A stretch of DNA of 32,004 nt from a bacterium. GTDB lineage: Bacteria; Pseudomonadota; Alphaproteobacteria; Rs-D84; CACZYB01. Position numbers and translations under genes: made by a program. The notes under the pieces are model-generated. The model worked only from the letters and a program-made list of their open reading frames with translations, did not search any database and had not been told where the DNA came from. The stretch spans positions 1-32,004 of the forward strand of contig JAAVBO010000025.1 in the NCBI GenBank assembly GCA_014803575.1, read 5' to 3'. Below are positions 1 to 9,487 of the stretch, piece after piece. How positions within the stretch are numbered: position 1 is the first letter of the stretch; the number at the start of each line of letters is the position of its first letter.

Positions 1-8
1 AAAATAAA

Positions 9-422
9 ATGAAGAAAATGAACAAATCTTATATATTTACAGCATTGGGAGTCGTAGGCTCTTCCTTGCTTAATGCACATGCTTCCGCAGACCTTTTTAA
101 ATGCGTCGCTTGCACGAATGCACCGGAATATGCATACTATGTTACAGGAAGTGCTGATATTAAATATGCTGATGATTGTCATTGGGAATGTGGTAAAGGA
201 TTTACTAAGAATGAAAGTGCTAACAAATGTGAATGTATAGATGGTCATATTACAGCTGGTGGATGCTGTGCAAAAAATAGTAGTAGTTCCAGTAGCTCTA
301 GTGGTAATAAAAATGAAGGTAGAGCTTGTTCACCTTCACACAGATGTGATGAAGGAGAGTATGCGGGATGTACTTGTCCTGATGGACAAAGATGTTATAA
401 TGGATATTGTCAAACCAGATAA
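9..422 (+). CDS. Secreted cysteine-rich small protein with serine-tract linker
   Basis: ORF with N-terminal signal-like segment (KSYIFTALGVVGSSLLNAHASA), many Cys (CVACTN, CHWECGKGF, CECIDG, GGCC, CTCPDG, CYNGYC) and an S8 tract between two Cys-rich halves. Alternative start at 18. Confidence 0.7.
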   Translation: MKKMNKSYIFTALGVVGSSLLNAHASADLFKCVACTNAPEYAYYVTGSADIKYADDCHWECGKGFTKNESANKCECIDGHITAGGCCAKNSSSSSSSSGNKNEGRACSPSHRCDEGEYAGCTCPDGQRCYNGYCQTR

Positions 423-435
423 TAACTTGTATAAC

Positions 436-469
436 AAAAAGCCCCTCGTATCTGAGGGGCTGTTTTTTT
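436..469. terminator. Bidirectional intrinsic terminator between convergent genes
   Basis: AGCCCCTC(gtatct)GAGGGGCT perfect 8-bp stem flanked by A-run and T-run. Confidence 0.9.
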
Positions 470-668
470 ACTCTTGTTTTAAATTTTCTGCGGCTTGTTT
501 ACCATTTCGGTCAACTACATCAAATTCAAGTCGGGAACCTTCGTTCAAATAAATACCTGCTGCCTTTACTGCTGTAATGTGAACAAATATATCCTTTGAA
601 CCGTCATCTGGTTCTATAAATCCATAACCTTTTTTTGAATTAAACCACTTTACTGTACCTTTAGTCAT
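468..668 (-). CDS. Cold-shock protein (CspA family)
   Basis: MTKGTVKWFNSKKGYGFIEPDDGSKDIFVHITAV, canonical CSD RNP motifs. Start trimmed from the 85-aa ORF to the internal Met. Confidence 0.95.
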   Translation of the reverse strand: MTKGTVKWFNSKKGYGFIEPDDGSKDIFVHITAVKAAGIYLNEGSRLEFDVVDRNGKQAAENLKQE

Positions 669-887
669 AAAAATTTCCTTTTTTTTAATGTTAATATTTT
701 GAAAATATGATGGAATGAAAAGCAAATAGGCATTTTGTTAGTTCTTAACAAGGTATTTAAACCTTTAACCCGAACCATATTAACAAAATTTATTATAAAT
801 GGTTTTTGTAAATAACACAAGAATTATTTGAGTGAAGAAAATCCTATAAAAAAGATATTGCTTATAAGTGTTTTTTTGAGTTATAAT

Positions 888-1946
888 ATGTATATTATGA
901 ATAATGATAAATGTAAATATTTCAATGTTTGCGGTGGTTGTCAAATTATGGAAGAAAATTTTGACACCTATGTTGATATTAAAACAAAAAAATTTTTAGA
1001 CAGTCTTAAAAGTAAAAATATAAAAGCTGAAAATATTCTGCCTGTTGCGACTTTTCCAATTGGGATAAGAAGGCGTGCGAACCTTAAAATAGATTATGGT
1101 TGCAATGTCGGATTTTACAAGCGTGCTTCTAATGATGTTGTCGGGATAAAGTCGTGTCGTATGTTAGTGCCGGAAATAAATAGGATTATCCCCTATCTTC
1201 CAATTCTTTTTAAATCATTTGTAAAGCGGAGTGATGGAAGTATTTTTATTACAAAAGTTGAAAACGGGTTGGATATGCACTTTGAAAATATAAATATATC
1301 GCCTTTGGATTTACCAAAGATAAAGGCTGTTGCGGAGAAGTTGGGGATTATTCGCATCAGTAATGGGAGAGAGATAATTTTTTCCTCTGATACACCATTT
1401 GTAAAGTTTGGCGAGATCAAAGTACCCTATCCTATCAATACTTTTTTGCAACCTTCGTTGGAGGGAGAAAATAAAATTGTTGAGGTGGTGAAAAAGTTTA
1501 TTGGTTCTGAAAAATTTGAAAAAATTGCGGATTTATTTTGCGGATTGGGACTGTTTCCCTTTTATCTTCATGGCAATGCTTCGGAAGTGTATGCGTTTGA
1601 TTGCAATGATGAAGCAATAAAGGAAATAAATAAAGTTGCAAAGCAAAATAATTTTAATATAAAGGCAAAGTGTGTTGATTTATTTTCAAAACCTTTGCAT
1701 ACGGAAAAGTTGCGGGAGTTCGATTTGATTGTGCTTGATCCACCTCGTGATGGTGCAAAAAATCAGGTAATGGAAATTGCAAAAAGTGATGTAGGCAAAG
1801 TTATATATGTGTCGTGTAATCCTTTGACTTTTGTAAATGATGCGGAAATTTTACAAAAGGCCGGATATAAAATTGAAACTATCCAGCCTATTGATCAATT
1901 TACATATACCAATCATATAGAGCTTGTCGCAATGTTTATTAAATAG
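888..1946 (+). CDS. TrmA/RlmC/RlmD-type RNA m5U methyltransferase (class I SAM)
   Basis: Fe-S type Cys cluster CKYFNVCGGCQ, DLFCGLGLFP SAM motif, VLDPPRDGA and VSCNPLTF catalytic motif. Start chosen at internal ATG. Confidence 0.88.
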   Translation: MYIMNNDKCKYFNVCGGCQIMEENFDTYVDIKTKKFLDSLKSKNIKAENILPVATFPIGIRRRANLKIDYGCNVGFYKRASNDVVGIKSCRMLVPEINRIIPYLPILFKSFVKRSDGSIFITKVENGLDMHFENINISPLDLPKIKAVAEKLGIIRISNGREIIFSSDTPFVKFGEIKVPYPINTFLQPSLEGENKIVEVVKKFIGSEKFEKIADLFCGLGLFPFYLHGNASEVYAFDCNDEAIKEINKVAKQNNFNIKAKCVDLFSKPLHTEKLREFDLIVLDPPRDGAKNQVMEIAKSDVGKVIYVSCNPLTFVNDAEILQKAGYKIETIQPIDQFTYTNHIELVAMFIK

Positions 1947-3336
1947 ATTTCCTTTCGTGTATTTTTATAAGCTTGTTTATTCGCTTGATTTGGGAAATAA
2001 CTAAAATTATTGATAAGCTCATAGCCAAGAAATTGGCGACCGGTTCAGCAAACAATATTGACTTTACACCGAAAAAATATGGAAGTATTAAAAGTGGCGG
2101 AAAAAGGAATATTGTGAATTTGGAAACGGCTGCAATTGTTGCAAGCCATGGTTTTCCCATTGCACGGAAAAAGTTGGTGGTGATAACTTGTATTGATAAA
2201 AATATTGCAGATGAAAATGTTGCACGAAGGGCAAAGTTTGCAAAATCCCTGTATAAAATATCTTCTGTGCCACCAAACATATTTACAAAAACTTCTGGAA
2301 AAGGTTCTATTATCAACATTGCAATACAAGCACATATAAATGCAATAGTGACAGAATAAATATATGTTTGCTTTACTCGTTTGTATAAACCTGCACCTAT
2401 ATTAAAGCCGACAATCGGTTGGATTCCTATACCTATTCCGAACAAAATTGACATAAAGATTTGATTGACCTTTGCCGTGATACCGTGTGCGGCTATTGGA
2501 ATATCGCTTCCGTATATAGATTTTGCACCATAGTATTTCAAGCTGTTATTGTATGCAATAACAACGAAAGTGATTGCTGATTGGATAATGAAATTTGAAA
2601 TACCAAAGATTATAATTTTTTTTGCAATTGATGGTTTGAATTTCAATAATCTTAATTTGAAATCAATACATTTAAAATGTGGAATATAGGCAATTGTAAT
2701 TATAAAGGAAACAAATTCGCCTATGATTGTTGCCCATGCAGCACCGGATATTCCTAAATCCAATGGATAAATAAATATATAATCCAAAATTACATTAATA
2801 ACAGCACCAATAAGCATTGAAGTCATCGCGTATTTTGGGCTTCCATCAGCACGAATAAGGGAATTTATTCCCATTCCGATAAGACCTGCCGGCATACCAA
2901 AAAGAAGAATTGCCGTATATGTTTTTGCAAGAGGATAGCTTGCCTCGGTTGCACCAAGGAAATACAAAAATGGTTTAAAGAATGTAAAGGATAATACAGT
3001 TATGGAAAGGGAAACTACCACCAACATATTAATAACATTTCCGATTATACGGGCAGCCTGTTTTTTATGATTTGCACCAAGTTTTATACTTAGGTATGCG
3101 GCACCACCTTCTGCAATACAGCTTGCAAATGCCATACCTATAATTATTATAGGGAAAATAATTGAAGTTGCAGTATTACCAATAACACCTATTTTGCGAC
3201 CTATGAAAATTTGATCGACAATGTTATATAGTGAATTTACAATCAATGCGATAATTGATGGCAAGGCAAATTTCAATATTAAATTTGGAATACTGTTTAT
3301 ACCTAATATATTTTCATTTCTTATATTCTCTGTCAT
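1939..3336 (-). CDS. MATE family multidrug efflux transporter
   Basis: ~12 TM polytopic protein; LKFALPSIIALIVNSLYNIVDQIFIGR and GIGIQPIVGFNIGAG typical of MATE. Start trimmed to internal Met (MTENIRNENILG). Confidence 0.9.
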   Translation of the reverse strand: MTENIRNENILGINSIPNLILKFALPSIIALIVNSLYNIVDQIFIGRKIGVIGNTATSIIFPIIIIGMAFASCIAEGGAAYLSIKLGANHKKQAARIIGNVINMLVVVSLSITVLSFTFFKPFLYFLGATEASYPLAKTYTAILLFGMPAGLIGMGINSLIRADGSPKYAMTSMLIGAVINVILDYIFIYPLDLGISGAAWATIIGEFVSFIITIAYIPHFKCIDFKLRLLKFKPSIAKKIIIFGISNFIIQSAITFVVIAYNNSLKYYGAKSIYGSDIPIAAHGITAKVNQIFMSILFGIGIGIQPIVGFNIGAGLYKRVKQTYIYSVTIAFICACIAMLIIEPFPEVFVNMFGGTEDILYRDFANFALRATFSSAIFLSIQVITTNFFRAMGKPWLATIAAVSKFTIFLFPPLLILPYFFGVKSILFAEPVANFLAMSLSIILVISQIKRINKLIKIHERKSI

Positions 3337-3401
3337 AAATAACCCCCGATTTTCAGTGTGTATGTAGTTTATTCCGATTTGATAAGTTGTCAAGTGAAAA
3401 A

Positions 3402-3433
3402 AAACTACTTCCATAGAAGAAAGTAGTTTTTAT
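3402..3433 (-). terminator. Intrinsic terminator downstream of the 3451-5412 lipoprotein gene
   Basis: AAAAACTACTT ... AAGTAGTTTTT inverted repeat with A/T flanks just 3' of the minus-strand gene. Confidence 0.75.
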
Positions 3434-3450
3434 AACTGTTTATATTAACT

Positions 3451-5412
3451 TTATTTTTTTACACCAAAGGCACCATCGATTTTTACATTATCACCTGTTG
3501 TTATGTTATAATTTCCAACACCTTCAACAGGAGTTGTTGAGTTTGGTCCATACAATGCACCTGAAATATTTCCCTTTGCTGTAGAGGTAATTTTAATATC
3601 TGATGCAGAAAAATCTCCTGAAATAGCAACATCTGTATTATTTAAAGAAAATCCGTTATTGGAAGAAAAATCAATATTATTAAATGCAAACCCATACCAG
3701 CTGTCAAATGACAGATTAATATCACCCTTTGCCGTTTGATTATTTATATTTAAAAGAGCAGTTCCGGTTAAATCCTTTCTGACATTATCCTTTGATGCAG
3801 AGGCAATGGCTGTTCCGGAAAACTTTGTTAATGAATTAATTCCGGCATCGGATTGCTTTGTAAAACCGACTTTAAATTCATCCAAGCCGGAATAGAAAGG
3901 ATTATCAATATAGTAATAAGAAGATTTTGCCTCGGTATCCTTTTTTGCATTAATCAAATCATTATCTCCGGAATATTGGGTTGCACCCTTTACGGTCCAA
4001 AGTCCGAAATCGGAGTAAGAAAGATTTAATGATTTGCCACCAAGTTTTACAATATCCGTGATAGTATTTGTTTGTGTTATATCAAAATTGGTATCTGCCT
4101 TTTCCAACATTTTTATGACGAGTTGTGCCGAACTTTTAATGTCTTCGGTCAGTACAGAATCTGTTGCTAAAGTTGTACCAAACCATTTATTGAAATCGTT
4201 TATATCAGTTTGGGTTGGTGCAGAATTATACAACACTTTTTTAATAATGTTTGTTGCATTATTTTTTCTTGCGAAAATATCCAAAGTTCCACCAGCGGTT
4301 ATATAATTTTTTAAATCCGGTAAATATGTATAAGAAACTGTACTTTTACCATCTGTGATAGTTTTTTCGGCCTTATAATATCCGGAATTTGAAACAAAAT
4401 CAGATGGTTGGAATCTTACTGTTCTGTTTTGTTTATGATTTGTGCCGGTGCCTATATCGGTAAGGACAAGAGAGTAGTCCTTTGTATCCTCATTATATTC
4501 AAATTTGACTGATTGTTTACCTGAGGTATCATAAATTGAATGTGCCGTATATTCGTTAGTTGTTGCATTAGGCGGATTAATATATTCAACGGAACCTATT
4601 GCCTTAAGGATACTTTGTTCCAATTTATAATAATTCATCAAAGCTTCTAAACTTAATGGAAAATCGGTTATGGAAGAATCTACTTCCTTGATTTTTGTTA
4701 AAAGCTCCGTCTTTGCGGTATTTAAATCATTATTTACTTTATCAATTGAATCTTTTAATTGAGTATATAAGGTTGAAAACACATTTTCTATAGGTCCATC
4801 AAAAGAAACATCGCTTCCCAATACTTTATTTATATCAAGCGCCCACGAATTTAATGTTTTGGAGATATATGTTTCTGCGGTTTCTGCTTCATAATTGGCA
4901 TAACGATTTTGAAGAATCAGATAAAGTTTTGGGGCAAAGGATTCATTACTTTCTCCATCTTGTTTTGGTGTATATTTTCCGTCATAATACAGAGGAAGAT
5001 ATGATTGTTCGGATTTATTTACCGTTTCAAGTTTCGATTTATAATTAGATTCATAATTATCAATTACATTAGTTAATTTTGAAACTCTTGAAGAAATATA
5101 GTTAGTTTCGGCAAGATTTGCTTTTAATGCTTCGGTTGCAATATTTATATTTGTTTCATTTGTGGCAACATTTGCCGTTTCAAAAGCCTTTTTTATATTA
5201 GAATTATTTGAGGCTATTACATCGTTTTTAAATTTTTCCGTATCAATAAAGGTTGATAAGGTAGAACCACTTGTTGACGGTTTATTAGATGAATTGTCGC
5301 CATTATTCGGATCCCTTGGAGAATGAATTCCCGGTGAAGATGAACCACTGCCTGATGATAAGCAACCTGTTAATAATAATGGTAATAAAAATATATATTT
5401 TTTGGTTTTCAT
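3451..5412 (-). CDS. Surface lipoprotein with C-terminal TbpB-like beta-barrel domain
   Basis: Lipobox LLLTGC, long S/G/P/N linker, coiled-coil middle; C-terminus has FSGTAIA...LTGTALLNI...FDSWYGFAFNNID...GNISGALYGPNSTTPVEGVGNYNI...IDGAFGVKK resembling TbpB/Slam-substrate barrels. Confidence 0.7.
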   Translation of the reverse strand: MKTKKYIFLLPLLLTGCLSSGSGSSSPGIHSPRDPNNGDNSSNKPSTSGSTLSTFIDTEKFKNDVIASNNSNIKKAFETANVATNETNINIATEALKANLAETNYISSRVSKLTNVIDNYESNYKSKLETVNKSEQSYLPLYYDGKYTPKQDGESNESFAPKLYLILQNRYANYEAETAETYISKTLNSWALDINKVLGSDVSFDGPIENVFSTLYTQLKDSIDKVNNDLNTAKTELLTKIKEVDSSITDFPLSLEALMNYYKLEQSILKAIGSVEYINPPNATTNEYTAHSIYDTSGKQSVKFEYNEDTKDYSLVLTDIGTGTNHKQNRTVRFQPSDFVSNSGYYKAEKTITDGKSTVSYTYLPDLKNYITAGGTLDIFARKNNATNIIKKVLYNSAPTQTDINDFNKWFGTTLATDSVLTEDIKSSAQLVIKMLEKADTNFDITQTNTITDIVKLGGKSLNLSYSDFGLWTVKGATQYSGDNDLINAKKDTEAKSSYYYIDNPFYSGLDEFKVGFTKQSDAGINSLTKFSGTAIASASKDNVRKDLTGTALLNINNQTAKGDINLSFDSWYGFAFNNIDFSSNNGFSLNNTDVAISGDFSASDIKITSTAKGNISGALYGPNSTTPVEGVGNYNITTGDNVKIDGAFGVKK

Positions 5413-5623
5413 TATTTTTCCCTCTCTTTATGATTATTATCTTATAATTTTGCGAATGTCAATATTTTATAGGAATGTTGATATGATTTTGTAAAAAGAT
5501 ACCTATTTATTTCTTATTATTTTTTATTGTTAAGAATTTATTCCTTTTATCCCTCTTTGGTATATTCATTAAAAGAATGTAAAATTTATTATCGTAGACA
5601 ATAAAAACAAGCTAGGAGGCCAA

Positions 5624-5869
5624 ATGACAAAATCTATTTTCACAAATAACTATCAACTTCTTTTAAAATTATTAGTTGAAACTCGTAAAAAAGCGGGGAT
5701 TACTCAACAAGAATTAGCAAAAAAACTTGGAAAAAATCAATCCTATATTTCAAAATATGAAAATTCCGAAAGAAGATTAGATATGATTGAAGTAATTGCG
5801 ATTGTAAAAGCTATGGGTGCGAATCCATCTGATTTGATGCAAAATATTTTAAAAGAATGGAAAGAATAA
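5624..5869 (+). CDS. XRE-family HTH transcriptional regulator
   Basis: ETRKKAGITQQELAKKLGKNQSYISKYENSERRLDMIEVIAIVKAMG, canonical HTH_3; SD AGGAGG upstream. Confidence 0.92.
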   Translation: MTKSIFTNNYQLLLKLLVETRKKAGITQQELAKKLGKNQSYISKYENSERRLDMIEVIAIVKAMGANPSDLMQNILKEWKE

Positions 5870-5877
5870 TTAAAAAT

Positions 5878-5954
5878 TGGTGAGACCGGGCGGATTTGAA
5901 CCGCCGACCTACAACTTAGGAGGCTGTCGCTCTATCCAGCTGAGCTACGATCTC
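5878..5954 (-). tRNA. tRNA-Arg (anticodon CCU), CCA encoded
   Basis: Folded by hand: acceptor GAGATCG/CGGTCTC, D-arm GCTC/GAGC, anticodon stem ACAGC/GTTGT with loop CTCCTAA, T-arm GGCGG-TTCAAAT-CCGCC, A + CCA. Confidence 0.95.
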
Positions 5955-5994
5955 ACATAGTTTTATATAAAACTATAAAATTTTAAATTTTTCA

Positions 5995-6025
5995 ATAAAA
6001 AAATCCGTCTTTTTGGCGGATTTTA
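5995..6025 (-). terminator. Intrinsic terminator of the 6028-7437 gene
   Basis: AAATCCGTC(TTTTT)GGCGGATTT 9-bp stem (one G-U), T-run on the minus strand. Confidence 0.85.
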
Positions 6026-6027
6026 TT

Positions 6028-7437
6028 TTAAACATATTGTTTTTGATTATTTATTAATAAAAGTTTTACTATATCCTCCTTTATTTTTGGATTTTGGATA
6101 TTCAGAATTTTTATTAATGTATCGTATAAAATTTTGCTTCCCGTAAAATTAATAATTTCACCCCTTGGGGCATTTTCGTCTGAGATAAATAAGGTTTCAT
6201 TTGTAAGAGAACCTTCCACCTTCAAATTATTTGCTTTTAATGCCGTAATATTTGTTGATGTCTGTACAGTTGAATCGGGTGCAGAATCATCTGTTGTCGT
6301 TTGTGCTATAGATGGTACAACCGCATTATTTAATATTAGATTTTCAGCATTAAGATATTTCATTTCGGAAGGCAAAATTCCTTTGAATGTAAGATTGCCC
6401 TTTGCCGTGATATTATTGAATGGGATTTTTGATAAATCCGTATCACTTTCAAAACTTACATTATTTAAGGATGAGTTTGAAAGGTCAAGAGGATTTTCAG
6501 CAGTCTGTGTAAAACTGTCACCTGTGATATTAGTATTTGCAATAATCATTTTGAAGGAGCGAATCTGTCTTTCGGATAATTGTTGCAAAGTTAAAGTATC
6601 AATATCGTTTGTTTTTGGTGCAGAGTAAGCATCATCTGTGAAAGTGATGTTTCTTTCTTTTGCTTCCCTTGGATACAAAGTTTCAACACCGCTTATATTT
6701 CCGGAAAGAATAACTTTATCAATCAAAGCATTTTTGAAAATTTCATTTTGAAGTAAGTAGTTTAATTTTTCAATATCAATGCTTAGGTTTTCGGAAAGGT
6801 ATTTATCATCTATACCAAGGAGCATTTTGGTATTTTCGCTTTGGGTTGTAATACCGTTAATTGAAAATTCACCCTTTGACAATCTTTCATAAAACTTATT
6901 TATATCAAAGATTTCGTTATCGCTACCACTTGAAATTTTGATATAATCGAAACTTCCGTTTGAATTATTTGTGCCTGTGATATTTACATTTGTAAAGTGT
7001 GTAAATAATTCGTTTAATACTGATGGAGTTATATCACTTTCTTCCTTTGTTTCATTTGTATTATTTTCTTCTTTTTCATCACTTGTGTCACTTTCTTCTT
7101 TTACCTCATTTGTCGGATAAGTATCAAAGAATATTTGCAAGTTTTCCGTATTATATCTTTTTTTTGCAATTGTTTCAAGAATTGCGGAGTTGAAAAATGA
7201 TTTGATTTCGGTGTAGGTTGCGTAACCTTTGAAACCATCTATTGCATCAAAATTATCTATTTGATTTGAAAAGTCATCACCTGCGGTTGTTATAAAGTCA
7301 TTCCAATCGGCAACACCATTTTCAATCTCTATTATTTGAGGAGGTGTGTTGTCGGAATCTGTGTCTGTTTTACAGGACAAAATGGATGACATTAAGCATA
7401 TCAGTGATAAAATTTTAGCAATATTTTTACTTTTCAT
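6028..7437 (-). CDS. Lipoprotein of unknown function with acidic low-complexity segment
   Basis: Signal peptide with lipobox SSILSC; acidic tract EVKEESDTSDEKEENNTNETKEESDI; 15-bp gap from the upstream LysM gene. Confidence 0.7.
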   Translation of the reverse strand: MKSKNIAKILSLICLMSSILSCKTDTDSDNTPPQIIEIENGVADWNDFITTAGDDFSNQIDNFDAIDGFKGYATYTEIKSFFNSAILETIAKKRYNTENLQIFFDTYPTNEVKEESDTSDEKEENNTNETKEESDITPSVLNELFTHFTNVNITGTNNSNGSFDYIKISSGSDNEIFDINKFYERLSKGEFSINGITTQSENTKMLLGIDDKYLSENLSIDIEKLNYLLQNEIFKNALIDKVILSGNISGVETLYPREAKERNITFTDDAYSAPKTNDIDTLTLQQLSERQIRSFKMIIANTNITGDSFTQTAENPLDLSNSSLNNVSFESDTDLSKIPFNNITAKGNLTFKGILPSEMKYLNAENLILNNAVVPSIAQTTTDDSAPDSTVQTSTNITALKANNLKVEGSLTNETLFISDENAPRGEIINFTGSKILYDTLIKILNIQNPKIKEDIVKLLLINNQKQYV

Positions 7438-7452
7438 TTTATTCCCTTTTTA

Positions 7453-8883
7453 TTATCTTGTTTTTGCAAACACAATACTTTGTATTTCATTAAAATTCAT
7501 TGGATTTTGTCTGATAGGTTCCACTTCAATATTTTCTATTTCTTCGGTTGAAGTGTCAGGTATATCAAACGATTCATCTTCAATATTATTTGTATCGTCT
7601 TTGACAGTATCATCATACACATCCGTGATTTCCGGTTCTTGATTATCTGTTTCATCTTCCATATAGGTATTGTAAGAAGGATTGCTTATATCTTCTATCA
7701 CATCTTCGTATTCATTTTCATCTTCTATTACCGGAGTGTCATAAACTTCTGCTTCTTCTATTTCTGGAATTGGGTCATCTTCTGTTTTAATTTCGGTTGT
7801 ATCCTCTGTCGAAATTGAATTTTCAGATGAAATATTTTCCATAAATGCATCTTTTGAAATTTGATTTTCTGATAATTTATCCAAATTATTTTCAATTGCA
7901 TTTAATCTTTCAAGAACTTCACGCATAGAAAGTTTTCCGGAGTTCATCTCGGATTCCAATGTTTCAAGTCTGTTGTTTATCTTTTGAATTTCTGTATTTT
8001 CAAATTTGCTATGTGAGTCAAGTTTCTTGTCTATATTTGTGATGTTTTTATCATGTCTTTCAACATCATTTTGTAAATTTGTAATATTATCTTTCGTTTC
8101 AGATACATCAGCTTTGACATTGTTTAATTCGATTTGTGTATTATTAGATTCTGTTGCAAGCAAATCTATATTATCGGAATTTGCTTTGACATTTGTTTTT
8201 ATTTCAGAAATATCCTTTTCTACACCTTTTAGTTCATTTTGTGTATTTTCAGTTTCTGTTTTAAGTGTTGCAATGTCAGAGGTATTTTCTTCTATTTTTT
8301 CAGCATTAGCTTTAATATCATCTTTCATTACGGATATATCGGATTGTACCTCTGCCATATCATTTTTCAAAGTATTTACATCTTCATTTAACGTATTGAC
8401 ATTATCTTTTAATTCAGAAACAGATTCAAATGTAGATTGTGATATTTGTTTGGTTGTATTATTATCCACGGATATTTTCTTTAATTCATCTGCTGATGGG
8501 ATAGAAATTACATCTCCGGCAATAATTTTATCAACATTTTTAATATTGTTATGTTTTGCAAGATTCATTAAGAGGTTGTAATCATATTTTCCATATATAG
8601 AATGCACAATTTCAGAAAGAGTATCCCCCTTTTTGATTACATATTGATTTGTTGAAAAGTTTTGAACCCTATCAAAAACTTTCTGTGCATTATCTTCCAT
8701 TGTAAAAGATTGTGTTTCAGATACTATTGGTGTAGGAGTTATATCTTTTAAGTTTTTATATTCTTTAATAGTATAATGTTGGGCGATATTCAAACCTAAA
8801 CTTGTTAGAAGTCCCAAACCAAACATTATTTTTAAAATAATATCTTCTTTATTATTTATTTTTTTATTATTTTTTCTTTTCAT
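7453..8883 (-). CDS. Membrane-anchored LysM protein with long coiled coil and acidic C-terminus
   Basis: N-terminal TM (KIMFGLGLLTSLGLNIAQ), LysM QYVIKKGDTLSEIVHSIYG...IIAGDVISIPS, ~200 aa heptad-rich region, D/E-rich tail. Confidence 0.85.
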   Translation of the reverse strand: MKRKNNKKINNKEDIILKIMFGLGLLTSLGLNIAQHYTIKEYKNLKDITPTPIVSETQSFTMEDNAQKVFDRVQNFSTNQYVIKKGDTLSEIVHSIYGKYDYNLLMNLAKHNNIKNVDKIIAGDVISIPSADELKKISVDNNTTKQISQSTFESVSELKDNVNTLNEDVNTLKNDMAEVQSDISVMKDDIKANAEKIEENTSDIATLKTETENTQNELKGVEKDISEIKTNVKANSDNIDLLATESNNTQIELNNVKADVSETKDNITNLQNDVERHDKNITNIDKKLDSHSKFENTEIQKINNRLETLESEMNSGKLSMREVLERLNAIENNLDKLSENQISKDAFMENISSENSISTEDTTEIKTEDDPIPEIEEAEVYDTPVIEDENEYEDVIEDISNPSYNTYMEDETDNQEPEITDVYDDTVKDDTNNIEDESFDIPDTSTEEIENIEVEPIRQNPMNFNEIQSIVFAKTR

Positions 8884-9036
8884 TGTAGCCTCTTTTAATA
8901 TTATTTTATATTATGGCTACATTATAAACAAACTTTTTCTATTTTGTCAAGTATTATTTGTCAAAAAAAAATAATGTTTGAAAAATTTTATTATATATTA
9001 TAAATTAGTTAATTATTTAATATGAAAGGGAAGAAT

Positions 9037-9444
9037 ATGTTAAAAAGTGGAAATTTAAAGCTTGTTATAGTTGCCTTTGTTGTTATTATTTCGACAATTA
9101 TTTTCTTTGTAAGCAAAAGTGCAAGAGGAAGCGAGGTTGAAATGATTTTATTTTACAATCCCAGTTGTCATCACTGTCATGCAGCAATTGAGTTTTTAGA
9201 CAACAAGGTTGTGCCTAAATATCCAGAATTAAAGATTACAAAACACAATACTTCTACAAGAGTTGGGGCAAATTATTATATTTATTATAAGAAAAAACTT
9301 AAATTTGACGGAAACGGTGTGCCTGTTGCCGTTTTCGGTGACAAATATGAAATGGGCTTTGGCACAGAAGATACTACCGGTAAAACATATATTCAAAATA
9401 TTGAAGAAATGTTTAAAAATCTTGGGGAAAATAATCAAAAGTAG
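9037..9444 (+). CDS. Membrane-tethered thioredoxin-fold protein
   Basis: N-terminal TM then VEMILFYNPSCHHCHAAIEFLDNKVVPKY and GNGVPVAVFGDKYEMGF (cis-Pro-like VP). ATG at 9037 follows an SD-like AAAGGG; alternative ORF start 9022. Confidence 0.78.
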   Translation: MLKSGNLKLVIVAFVVIISTIIFFVSKSARGSEVEMILFYNPSCHHCHAAIEFLDNKVVPKYPELKITKHNTSTRVGANYYIYYKKKLKFDGNGVPVAVFGDKYEMGFGTEDTTGKTYIQNIEEMFKNLGENNQK

Positions 9445-9449
9445 CATTT

Positions 9450-9487
9450 ATATCCCTTTGATTTTAATCTTTGGGATATTTTTTTAT
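9450..9487. terminator. Intrinsic terminator between convergent genes
   Basis: ATATCCC ... GGGATAT followed by T7. Confidence 0.7.

Noticed and set aside
241-552. 103-aa ORF overlapping the Cys-rich protein and the terminator
   Set aside because: Out-of-frame overlap running through a strong intrinsic terminator and into the csp gene.
1973-2359. 128-aa plus-strand ORF antisense to the MATE gene
   Set aside because: Shadow ORF of a well-supported transporter gene; no family resemblance or RBS.
5878-5954. tRNA-Arg as an integration hotspot with the adjacent XRE gene as a mobile-element regulator
   Set aside because: No integrase or direct repeat of the tRNA end was visible; the XRE gene alone is insufficient.
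6134-6628. 164-aa plus-strand ORF antisense to the lipoprotein gene
   Set aside because: Hydrophobic shadow ORF; no RBS or domain; the minus-strand ORF has lipobox and terminator.
8006-8581. 191-aa plus-strand ORF opposite the LysM/coiled-coil gene
   Set aside because: Antisense shadow of a low-complexity coiled-coil gene; Ser/Phe/Leu-rich composition expected from the reverse of K/E/D/N-rich codons, no domain.
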